Shown here one piece after another: positions 56,714-64,000 of a stretch of 64,000 bases of DNA. The notes under the pieces were generated by a model that ran no database searches, had not been told where the DNA came from, and was given only the letters and a program-made list of their open reading frames with translations. Source of the stretch: Serpentinimonas maccroryi (GTDB lineage Bacteria; Pseudomonadota; Gammaproteobacteria; Burkholderiales; Burkholderiaceae_C); the NCBI RefSeq assembly GCF_000828915.1, contig NZ_AP014569.1:558001-622000 (forward strand). Reading direction: 5' to 3'. A program made the translations under genes and the position numbers. Numbering within the stretch: the stretch's first letter is position 1; each line of letters starts with the position of its first letter.

Positions 56714-59062
56714 ATGATCGCCCAGGAACTCGAAGTCAGCTTGCACATGGCCTTCGTGGAAGCGCGCCAGCAACGCCACGAATTCATCACCGTCGAGCAC
56801 CTGCTGTTGGCCCTGCTCGACAACCCCAGCGCCGCCGACGTGCTGCGCGCCTGTTCGGCCAAAATTGATGAGTTGCGCAAGTCCTTGTCGCACTTCATCA
56901 AAGACAACACGCCCCAAGTGGCCGGGGCCGACGAGGTGGACACCCAGCCCACGTTGGGCTTCCAGCGCGTGATCCAGCGCGCCATCATGCACGTGCAGAG
57001 CACCGGCAACGGCAAGAAAGAAGTCACCGGCGCCAACGTGCTGGTGGCCATTTTTGGCGAGAAAGACTCGCACGCCGTTTACTACCTGCACCAGCAGGGC
57101 GTGAGCCGGCTCGATGTGGTCAACTACATCGCCCACGGCATCAAAAAGAGCGACCCGCCCGAGCCCGCCAAGCCCTCTGAGGGCGGTGGCGCCGCCGACA
57201 ACGAGGAAGCCAGCGGCGAGAGCAAAGCCCCCGAAAAGGCCTCGCCGCTCGAGCAGTTCACGCAAAACCTCAACGTGCTGGCGCGCGACGGCAAGATCGA
57301 CCCGCTCATCGGCCGCGACTACGAGGTCGAGCGCGTGATCCAGATTTTGTGCCGCCGGCGCAAAAACAACCCGCTGCTGGTGGGTGAGGCCGGCGTGGGC
57401 AAAACAGCGATCGCCGAGGGCTTGGCTTGGCGCATCGTGCAAAAAGAGGTGCCCGAGGTGCTGGCCGAAGCCACCGTCTATGCGCTCGACATGGGTTCGT
57501 TGCTGGCGGGCACCAAGTACCGCGGCGATTTCGAGCAGCGCCTCAAGGGCGTGCTCAAGTCGCTCAAAGACAAGCCCAACGCGATTTTGTTCATCGACGA
57601 GATCCACACCCTGATCGGGGCCGGCGCGGCTTCGGGCGGCACGCTCGACGCCTCCAACCTGCTCAAGCCGGCGCTCTCGAGCGGCGTGCTCAAGTGCATC
57701 GGCGCCACCACCTTCACCGAGTACCGCGGCATTTTCGAGAAAGACGCCGCGCTCAGCCGCCGCTTCCAGAAAATCGACGTGGTCGAGCCCACGGTGGCGC
57801 AGACCATCGACATCCTCAAGGGCCTCAAAAGCCGCTTCGAGGAACACCACAGCGTTAAGTATGCGGCGGCGGCGTTGCAGGCGGCGGCCGAGCTGTCGGC
57901 CAAGTACATCAACGACCGCCACCTGCCCGACAAAGCCATCGACGTCATCGACGAGGCCGGCGCGGCGCAGCGCATCCTCACCCCGTCCAAGCGCAAGAAA
58001 ACCATCGGCAAGGCCGAGGTCGAAGAAATCGTTGCCAAGATCGCGCGCATTCCGCCCGCCAGCGTCAGCAGCGACGACCGCAGCAAGCTGCAAACCCTAG
58101 AGCGCGACCTCAAGGCGGTGGTGTTCGGGCAAGATAAGGCGCTCGAACTGCTGGCGGCCAGCGTGAAAATGGCGCGCTCGGGGCTGGGCAAGCCCGACAA
58201 GCCGATCGGCGCCTTTTTGTTCAGCGGTCCCACCGGCGTCGGCAAGACCGAGGCCGCCAAGCAACTGGCCTTCATCTTGGGCATCGAGCTGGCGCGCTTT
58301 GATATGTCCGAATACATGGAGCGCCACGCGGTGAGCCGCCTGATCGGCGCGCCGCCCGGCTACGTGGGCTTTGACCAAGGCGGCCTGCTCACCGAGGCCA
58401 TCACCAAGAAACCGCACTGCGTGCTGCTGCTCGACGAGATCGAAAAAGCGCACCCCGACATTTTCAACGTGCTGCTGCAGGTGATGGACCACGGCTCCCT
58501 GACCGACAACAACGGGCGCAAGGCGGATTTTCGCAACGTGATCCTGATCATGACCACCAACGCCGGCGCCGAGACCATGAACAAGGCGGCCATCGGTTTC
58601 ACCAACGTGCGCCAGGCCGGCGACGAAATGGCCGACATCAAGCGACTGTTCACACCCGAGTTTCGCAACCGGCTCGACGCCATCGTGGGCTTCAAGGCGC
58701 TCGATGAACTGGTCATCATGCGCGTGGTGGATAAATTCCTGCTGCAACTCGAGCAGCAGCTGGCCGAGAAAAAGGTCGAGGTCAGCTTCAGCGACGCCTT
58801 GCGCAAGCACTTGGCCGTCAAAGGCTTTGACCCGCTGATGGGCGCGCGCCCGATGCAGCGCCTGATCCAAGACACCATCCGGCGCTCGCTGGCCGACGAG
58901 CTGCTGTTTGGCCGCCTGACCGATGGCGGACGGCTCGAGGTGGACATCGACACCAGCAACCCAGACAAGCCCGAAGTCAAGCTCGACATTCAGCCGCTGA
59001 GCAAAAAAGACCGCCAAGCCCGCGCAGAACCGGCGGAACCCGAAGAGGCCACGGCCGACTGA
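56714..59062 (+). CDS. clpA: ClpA ATPase subunit
   Basis: A 782-residue AAA+ unfoldase of the ClpAP protease. The N-domain (about 1-150) docks ClpS. D1 has Walker [10 protein letters not shown] at 224-232; D2 has GPTGVGKTE at 505-513 and Walker [12 protein letters not shown]. The end is a charged Glu/Pro/Ala tail. SD GAAGGAA is close to ATG 56714. The clpS-clpA pair is standard in proteobacteria. Confidence 0.97.
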   Translation: MIAQELEVSLHMAFVEARQQRHEFITVEHLLLALLDNPSAADVLRACSAKIDELRKSLSHFIKDNTPQVAGADEVDTQPTLGFQRVIQRAIMHVQSTGNGKKEVTGANVLVAIFGEKDSHAVYYLHQQGVSRLDVVNYIAHGIKKSDPPEPAKPSEGGGAADNEEASGESKAPEKASPLEQFTQNLNVLARDGKIDPLIGRDYEVERVIQILCRRRKNNPLLVGEAGVGKTAIAEGLAWRIVQKEVPEVLAEATVYALDMGSLLAGTKYRGDFEQRLKGVLKSLKDKPNAILFIDEIHTLIGAGAASGGTLDASNLLKPALSSGVLKCIGATTFTEYRGIFEKDAALSRRFQKIDVVEPTVAQTIDILKGLKSRFEEHHSVKYAAAALQAAAELSAKYINDRHLPDKAIDVIDEAGAAQRILTPSKRKKTIGKAEVEEIVAKIARIPPASVSSDDRSKLQTLERDLKAVVFGQDKALELLAASVKMARSGLGKPDKPIGAFLFSGPTGVGKTEAAKQLAFILGIELARFDMSEYMERHAVSRLIGAPPGYVGFDQGGLLTEAITKKPHCVLLLDEIEKAHPDIFNVLLQVMDHGSLTDNNGRKADFRNVILIMTTNAGAETMNKAAIGFTNVRQAGDEMADIKRLFTPEFRNRLDAIVGFKALDELVIMRVVDKFLLQLEQQLAEKKVEVSFSDALRKHLAVKGFDPLMGARPMQRLIQDTIRRSLADELLFGRLTDGGRLEVDIDTSNPDKPEVKLDIQPLSKKDRQARAEPAEPEEATAD

Positions 59063-59077
59063 AGAGGCTGCTTGGTC

Positions 59078-60112
59078 TCAGCCCAGCCGCCAGACCAGCA
59101 CTTGGCCGCTGGTCACGGCGACCAGCGCTAGTCGCGTTTGCGCATCGAAGCCGATGTCGAGCACGCCCAAGCGCTCGGTGCGGTCGGTGAGCGAGCGCGG
59201 CAGTTGCCAACTCTGCCACACCTGCCCGCTGGCCACCGTCCACAGGGTGATCTGGCCGTTGGCGGCGGCGGTGAGCAGCAGCGCGCCGTCGGCCGAAAAC
59301 CGCGCCTGGCTAAAACCCCCGCGCACCCCGCCCAAGCTCGGGTGCAGCACCGTGCCCTGGGCCAAGTCCCAGATCCGCCCTTGGCCGTGCGCCGGGCCTG
59401 CAAACAGCAGCCGCCGGTCGGGCGAGAGCGCTACGGTGGTCACCGGGGCCTCGAACTTCCAGGTGATGAAGGCCGCGCCCCGCTCCAAGTCCCAGGCGCG
59501 CAGCAGGCCGTCGTCGGCGCCGGTCGCGCCCAAGGCCGCGTCGGCGCTGATGTCCACCGCGCGCACCGCCTCGGCGTGCGGGATGATCACCGGCAGGCGC
59601 ACGTTGAGGCCGTCGAGCAGCCAGGCTTCGCGCGAGTTCAGGCCAGCCAGAATGCGCCGGCCTTGGTTGGAGAGCGCCACGCTGCGCACGCTGGCCTGTG
59701 CGCTCCAGTGGCCGAGCACGCGGCCGGTGGTCAAATCCCAATGCACCAGGTTGTGGCGCTCGGCCGTTACGCCGCGCGTGCCGTCGGGGGCAAAGGCGCT
59801 GGCAAACACCTGCGCCCGCTCTTGCTCGGCGTGGCTCAAGTTAGCCAGGCGCTGCTGGGTGCGCCAGTTCCACAGCCCGGCGCCTTGCTGCACCGACCCA
59901 ACCAAGGCCTGCTCGCCGTCGGGGCTCAGGCGCATCGACAGCACGCCGCCGTAGCCCAGCGCCACGGCTTCAGCCGGGGGCTCGGCGCAGCCGCTCAGCG
60001 CTAGGCCGCCCAAAGCACCCACGCCGGCCAGTGCGCCGCGCAGCACCAGCCTGCGGTTGGGGTGCGCTCGCGGGGGCTGCTCCGGAGCAGCAGGGTGCAA
60101 TGGGGGTTTCAT
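59078..60112 (-). CDS. WD40-type beta-propeller lipoprotein
   Basis: A 344-residue exported protein. The N-terminus has a twin Arg (NRRLVLRGALAGVGALGG) and a lipobox LALSGC with Cys42, so it is probably a lipoprotein. The rest is about seven WD-like blades: GLWNWRTQQRLA, VHWDLTTGRVLGHW, LLRAWDLERGAAF, GRIWDLAQGTV, ITLWTVASGQVW, VLVWRLG. Partner and role are unknown; it stands alone, convergent with clpA. Confidence 0.8.
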   Translation of the reverse strand: MKPPLHPAAPEQPPRAHPNRRLVLRGALAGVGALGGLALSGCAEPPAEAVALGYGGVLSMRLSPDGEQALVGSVQQGAGLWNWRTQQRLANLSHAEQERAQVFASAFAPDGTRGVTAERHNLVHWDLTTGRVLGHWSAQASVRSVALSNQGRRILAGLNSREAWLLDGLNVRLPVIIPHAEAVRAVDISADAALGATGADDGLLRAWDLERGAAFITWKFEAPVTTVALSPDRRLLFAGPAHGQGRIWDLAQGTVLHPSLGGVRGGFSQARFSADGALLLTAAANGQITLWTVASGQVWQSWQLPRSLTDRTERLGVLDIGFDAQTRLALVAVTSGQVLVWRLG

Positions 60113-60285
60113 GTCAGGGCAGAGGGCAGCGGCAAGGGGGCAGGGCGCAGCATAATCCTGCCAGCATAACGCATCGGGCTTGCAGCAAAAGGCCCGCAGT
60201 CAGGGGGCGCTGCGTGGGTTCGGGATGAGCTGGCGGTTGCAGTGCCAGCATGGGCAGCGCGCGACTTGGGCTTTAATAGCACCCC

Positions 60286-61779
60286 ATGAAGCCACACACC
60301 TTTCTTTGGCACGACTACGAAACCTTTGGCGCCAAGGCCCGGCTGGACCGGCCGGCGCAGTTTGGCGCCGTGCGCACCGACGCCGAGCTCAACCCCATCG
60401 GCGCGCCGCTGATGTTTTATTGCCGCCCGGCGCCCGACTATCTGCCCGACCCCGAGAGCTGCCTCATCACCGGCATCACGCCCCAGCAGTGCCTGCAACA
60501 CGGCCTGCCCGAGCACGAGTTCGCCCAGCGCATCGAGGCCGAGCTGGGGCAGCCCGGCACCGTGGGCGTGGGCTTCAACTCGATTCGCTTCGACGACGAA
60601 TTCACCCGCTTCATGCTCTGGCGCAACCTGCTCGACCCCTACGCGCGCGAGTGGAAAAACGGCTGCGGCCGTTGGGATCTGCTCGACGTGCTGCGCCTGT
60701 GCTACGCCCTGCGCCCCGAGGGCTTGCAGTGGCCGCTCAAGGCCGACGGCCGGCCCAGCTTCAAGCTCGAAGACCTGGCGCGTGCCAACGGCATCGAACA
60801 CGGGGCGGCGCACGATGCCCTGTCGGACGTGTATGCCACGCTCGGCTTGGCGCGGCTGCTGCGCGAGCGCCAGCCGCGCTTGTTCGACTTTGCCTTGGGT
60901 CTGCACAAAAAAGAGCAGGTGGCGCACGAGCTGGGGCTGCCGACCACGCCGCAGCGGGCCCAGCCTTTTTTGCACGTGTCGGGGTTTTTCCCGCCCGAGC
61001 GCGGCTGCCTAGGGTTGATGTGGCCGCTGGCCAGCCACCCCAGCAACCGCAACGAGCTGCTGGCCTGGGACTTGGCCCACGACCCCGCCGAGTTGGCCAC
61101 GCTCAACGCCGCCGAGGTGCGCGCGCGGCTCTTTGTGCGCCAAGAGGAGCTGCCTGCGGGGGTCAAGCGCCTGCCGCTCAAGAGCGTGCACCTGAACAAA
61201 TCGCCCATGGTGGTGGGAAACCTCAAAACCCTGCGCCCCGAGCTGGCGCAGCGCTGGGGCATCGATCTGGAGCAAGGGCTGCGCCACGCCGAGCGCGCCG
61301 CGCTGCTGCCCGATTTGAGCGTGCTCTGGCGCGCGGTCTATGAGCGCGACGGTGCCGCTCAAGCTGCACAGCAGGCCGCGCAAGCCAGGGCCGCCCATCC
61401 CGACCCCGAGCAGGATTTGTACGGTGGCTTCGTGGGCGACGCCGACCGCCTGCGCCTGCTGGAGTTGCGCCAGCGATCAGCCAACGACCCGGCGTGGACG
61501 CGCACCCAGTTCGAGGACCCGCGCTTGGGCGAACTGGTGTGGCGCTACCGGGCGCGCAATTTCCCCGAGCTGCTCAGTGCCGACGAGCAAGCGCGCTGGC
61601 GCGCCCATTGCCAGGCGCGGCTGCTGCATGGCCTAGGCGGGGCGCTGACGCTGGAGCGCCAGATGGCGCGCATCGACGAGCTGGCCGAGCAGGCCGGCGA
61701 GCGCGGCGACGAACGCGCCGAAGCCATTTTGGGCGAGCTGCACGACTACGCGCTTGGCCTAGCCGAAGGCGTAGCGTAG
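60286..61779 (+). CDS. sbcB: Exodeoxyribonuclease I
   Basis: A 497-residue 3'-5' single-strand DNA exonuclease of the DEDDh type. The first acidic pair is Asp10 and Glu12 (HDYETFG), the second is in GFNSIRFDDEF, and the third is HDALSDVYAT with the catalytic His. The SH3-like and C-terminal helical parts (LPLKSVHLNKSPMVV) match E. coli ExoI. It acts in recombination and mismatch repair. The 173 bases before it contain no gene. Confidence 0.95.
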   Translation: MKPHTFLWHDYETFGAKARLDRPAQFGAVRTDAELNPIGAPLMFYCRPAPDYLPDPESCLITGITPQQCLQHGLPEHEFAQRIEAELGQPGTVGVGFNSIRFDDEFTRFMLWRNLLDPYAREWKNGCGRWDLLDVLRLCYALRPEGLQWPLKADGRPSFKLEDLARANGIEHGAAHDALSDVYATLGLARLLRERQPRLFDFALGLHKKEQVAHELGLPTTPQRAQPFLHVSGFFPPERGCLGLMWPLASHPSNRNELLAWDLAHDPAELATLNAAEVRARLFVRQEELPAGVKRLPLKSVHLNKSPMVVGNLKTLRPELAQRWGIDLEQGLRHAERAALLPDLSVLWRAVYERDGAAQAAQQAAQARAAHPDPEQDLYGGFVGDADRLRLLELRQRSANDPAWTRTQFEDPRLGELVWRYRARNFPELLSADEQARWRAHCQARLLHGLGGALTLERQMARIDELAEQAGERGDERAEAILGELHDYALGLAEGVA

Positions 61780-61812
61780 TTGGCATGAAAATGGATCAGT
61801 GATGCACAGAGC

Positions 61813-61863
61813 TTGACGCGAGGCGGTGTTCTATATAAACTATAGCAGTTCATTATATGGAAC
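61813..61863 (+). promoter_or_regulatory. Promoter and inverted-repeat operator of the HTH-cupin gene
   Basis: TTGACG (61813-61818), a 17-base spacer and TAAACT (61836-61841). The -10 lies inside an inverted repeat with 11-bp arms GTTCTATATAA (61828-61838) and TTATATGGAAC (61853-61863), one mismatch. The layout suits autorepression by the encoded XRE protein. The right arm carries the GGAA SD, seven bases before ATG 61870. Confidence 0.6.
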
Positions 61864-61869
61864 TGGACC

Positions 61870-63903
61870 ATGGCAAGCAACACGGACAACACGGACAACT
61901 CGGATTTGGCACGCAACTTGCGCGCAGCCAGGGAGCGCCGGGGCTTGACCTTGACCGGTTTGGCGGAGCGCTCAGGCGTTGCCAAGTCCACTCTTTCTGG
62001 CCTTGAGTCAGCAGCAGGCAATCCTACAGTGGCCACGCTGTGGGCTATCGCCAATGCCCTTGAGGTTTCATTTGGGGAGTTGCTTGGAACGGTGGGTGCG
62101 ACAGGTTTTGCGTCCACAACCGAGTTCGAAGCTGATGGGGTTACTGTTCGATTTATTGAACAAAGTGAGTCGGCCCCAAGGTTGGAGTTGTACTGCGTAG
62201 AACTAAAGTTGGGCAGTTTACAAGAGTCGGCACCGCATCCCAAGGGAGTAAGGGAGCGTGTGACGGTGCTTGGCGGTGCCTTGCTGGTGGGCCCCGTGCA
62301 AAGCCCGGCCCTTGTTCGGTCCGGTCAAACCCACGAGTTTGCAGCCGACGTGCCGCATGTGTACAGAGCGGTTGAGGCGCAGACCAAAGCCATGGTGTTG
62401 ATCGAGTACCCCAGCGGGCATGGCATGGGCGATCAAGCCGAAATACACGTCCCATGGCCGACAACAGACAAGGGATGGGATGGATTGCGTTCGCTCGTGG
62501 ACCGCCTCCTGATCGAAGTGTCAAACGGAGTGGGCGCGCGTGCGATCCGGTTTTTCGCCTGCGGGCAGGCAGCGCAGGCAGCGGTCAGCGAACTTTGCAC
62601 GCGTTTGCCGGTGCTGCGCGACCCCACTTTTTGTTGGCCGTTATTCTGTTTTGCTGATGCCGATCAGCAAGGCCCGTTTCTGGTGTTGTTGCCGTTGCGC
62701 TTCACGGCTGCAGATTGGGCTGCCGAACCAGTGTCTTCTTGCTCGGTGACGGCGACCCTGAGGTCAGCACGTACCCTGTCCTGTCAGGCTCAGTGGCCCG
62801 GTTTGAAGTTGACGATGGCTCAGTTGACGGATGCCAGAGCTGCAGCAGCAGGCCGTTCATGGATACTGGGGCCGTTGGCTGCTGAAGTGCTGTTGCAGCG
62901 CGGTGCGCTGGTGCTTCCAGGACGGCTCGAGCGGGTGGCGAAAATAGTTGACCAGGTTCATGCTGGCAATGAATCCACATCTTTTTCCGAAAGAATAGAC
63001 GTGGTTGGCTATGATGCATTCGAATTAATCCATCCGGCTTATGCTAGGCAAGCCGTTGCAGTCGCAGAAGATATTCAACGGTACGCACCAGATGTGGGCT
63101 TGAATGAGGTGATCGATGTCGGATCGGGCCCCGGAGCGCCCATTCTGATGCTGCATGAATTGTTGCCCGACCTGCACTTTGTCGCGTTAGAGCCCGATCC
63201 CATGGCTTTTATTTGTCTGCAGCGCAATATCTGTGGGCTAGAGGCCGTGCGGGCGCAGCAGACCGGATTCCTCGAGTTTGACAGCAAAGACAACGCAACG
63301 CCGTTGATTACGTCAACCGGTGCCTCGCACCATTTTAACACTGCCTTTATGTTGCAACAGGCTGTGCGGCTGCTGCAGCCAGGTGGGCTATTGATCGTGG
63401 CCGACGAATTCATCCCTGAGTTTGACTCGGCGCAAGCGCGCAGTCTGGCTTTACTCCAACACCACGCTGCCTACATCCTGTGGGCCATGGCTTGGATCGA
63501 AAAATGTCAGGAATTCACAGACCTGGGTCGAACCGGGGGGGCGTATTTTGCCTTGCGCCAGGCACTTGCTTTGGCGCTCGTTGATATCGAGTCGGGTCAC
63601 GCAGTGGCAGCCATTAACCGCTGCCGGGAGATTTTTGCGCAAATCAAGCATGCTGGATTGGGTCAGTTTGATGGGAGTCAGATAGACGCTTATATCAATT
63701 TTTTCTGGTTGGAATTGCAAGCTATGGTGGCTGGTTTTGATTACGAAGTCGAGCGCAAAACACACCCGCGACGCTTCGTCGAATTGGCTGCTCTGGCCGG
63801 CCTAGAACTGGTGCGCAAGCGCAGAATATTTGCGACCAGTGGATCGGATGAATGGGGCGGTGGGACCTATGTGTTTACCCTTCGCAAACCGATGTTTCGC
63901 TAG
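61870..63903 (+). CDS. XRE regulator fused to a cupin, a middle domain and a methyltransferase
   Basis: A 677-residue protein. Residues about 13-66 are an XRE HTH (LTGLAERSGVAKSTLSGLE). About 75-180 is a cupin as in many XRE-cupin repressors (VLGGALLVGPV ... HVYRAVE). About 195-370 is a region I do not recognise. About 385-600 is a class I SAM methyltransferase with motif I VIDVGSGPGAP (Asp416) and a later LLQPGGLLIVADEF. Lower GC than its neighbours hints at import. azlC starts 13 bases after its stop, so it may regulate export of an amino acid and modify something as well. Confidence 0.75.
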   Translation: MASNTDNTDNSDLARNLRAARERRGLTLTGLAERSGVAKSTLSGLESAAGNPTVATLWAIANALEVSFGELLGTVGATGFASTTEFEADGVTVRFIEQSESAPRLELYCVELKLGSLQESAPHPKGVRERVTVLGGALLVGPVQSPALVRSGQTHEFAADVPHVYRAVEAQTKAMVLIEYPSGHGMGDQAEIHVPWPTTDKGWDGLRSLVDRLLIEVSNGVGARAIRFFACGQAAQAAVSELCTRLPVLRDPTFCWPLFCFADADQQGPFLVLLPLRFTAADWAAEPVSSCSVTATLRSARTLSCQAQWPGLKLTMAQLTDARAAAAGRSWILGPLAAEVLLQRGALVLPGRLERVAKIVDQVHAGNESTSFSERIDVVGYDAFELIHPAYARQAVAVAEDIQRYAPDVGLNEVIDVGSGPGAPILMLHELLPDLHFVALEPDPMAFICLQRNICGLEAVRAQQTGFLEFDSKDNATPLITSTGASHHFNTAFMLQQAVRLLQPGGLLIVADEFIPEFDSAQARSLALLQHHAAYILWAMAWIEKCQEFTDLGRTGGAYFALRQALALALVDIESGHAVAAINRCREIFAQIKHAGLGQFDGSQIDAYINFFWLELQAMVAGFDYEVERKTHPRRFVELAALAGLELVRKRRIFATSGSDEWGGGTYVFTLRKPMFR

Positions 63904-63916
63904 CGGGGGGGGTGGC

Positions 63917-64000
63917 ATGCAGCAGATAGTCAAAGGTTTGACGGACAGTCTTTCGATTGGTGCCGCTTATCTCCCGATTGCTTTTTCATTTGGCCTGGCT
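63917..64000 (+). CDS. azlC: AzlC-family branched-chain amino-acid exporter subunit (partial)
   Basis: Only the first 28 codons lie in the window: a GLTDSLSIGAAYLPIAFSFG start matching the first helix of AzlC permeases, which work with AzlD. Eight G (63905-63912) just before the ATG serve as an unusual SD region. The rest is beyond the right edge. Confidence 0.65.
   Translation, partial: MQQIVKGLTDSLSIGAAYLPIAFSFGLA

Noticed and set aside
63905-63912. Eight-G run before azlC as a phase-variation tract
   Set aside because: Eight G is short for GC-rich DNA and it lies outside coding sequence; noted only as an odd SD region.

Overview
The window is GC-rich (strongly G/C in third codon positions) and has the gene order folC-dedD-cvpA-purF-metZ-gltX, E. 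coli-type argG, znuCBA with a divergent zur, and clpS-clpA. Together these point to a betaproteobacterium of the Burkholderiales, most likely Comamonadaceae. No rRNA or species marker is present, so I do not go further.

Layout. 1-8300 is housekeeping: an H-NS-like gene end, HAD phosphatase, rbgA, tRNA-Leu, aldo/keto reductase, plsY, a degenerate HD-GYP protein, yajQ, murB and an MFS transporter. 8310-9055 holds an abortive-infection AbiE pair whose toxin gene is cut to its first 46 codons. 9142-17858 is argG, ppnP and the folC-dedD-cvpA-purF-metZ-gltX block, followed by a tRNA-Ala/Glu/Asp cluster (17946-18225) with its own promoter and a terminator. 18291-18710 is an orphan HicB antitoxin gene.

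18914-42119 is a surface-polysaccharide (O-antigen type) locus. It opens with an exact 12-base match to the ops/RfaH element and an ABC-type flippase. Next come an AT-rich imported block for a dTDP-3-amino-3,6-dideoxyhexose (acetyltransferase with an 11-G tract, GNAT, a fused acetyltransferase/ketoisomerase, aminotransferase, glycosyltransferase), a nested IS5/IS3 insertion, a candidate Wzy polymerase, the UDP-L-FucNAc genes fnlA-fnlB-fnlC and wbuB. A decayed IS3 copy, an ElyC/SanA-like protein, a probable UDP-QuiNAc pathway (4-reductase, WbpM), a PglC-like initiating transferase and Wzz complete it. A plausible reading is that the unit starts on QuiNAc-phosphate, is extended with L-FucNAc and a 3-N-acylated dideoxyhexose, is flipped by the ABC protein, polymerised by Wzy and length-controlled by Wzz. 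dTDP-glucose synthase and 4,6-dehydratase must be elsewhere.

The right part of that locus (36100-42900) is crowded with toxin-antitoxin genes in every state: an orphan VapB-like gene, DUF433 with a broken DUF5615 partner, an intact MNT/HEPN pair, an intact PIN pair, and hipB with a wrecked hipA. Three extra copies of the 3' end of wbpM lie between these cargo genes, which suggests repeated insertion or allele exchange at the end of wbpM.

42911-49148 is zinc biology: a zur-led five-gene operon (zur, MacB-like ATPase and permease, a small His/Cys protein, DUF3299) divergent from znuCBA, with a palindrome between them that fits a Zur operator. 49291-54192 is an outer-membrane factor/MacA/MacB export operon. 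The right end has a DUF192 protein, icd, clpS, clpA, a WD40-type lipoprotein, sbcB, and a large HTH-cupin-methyltransferase fusion just upstream of azlC, which runs off the end.
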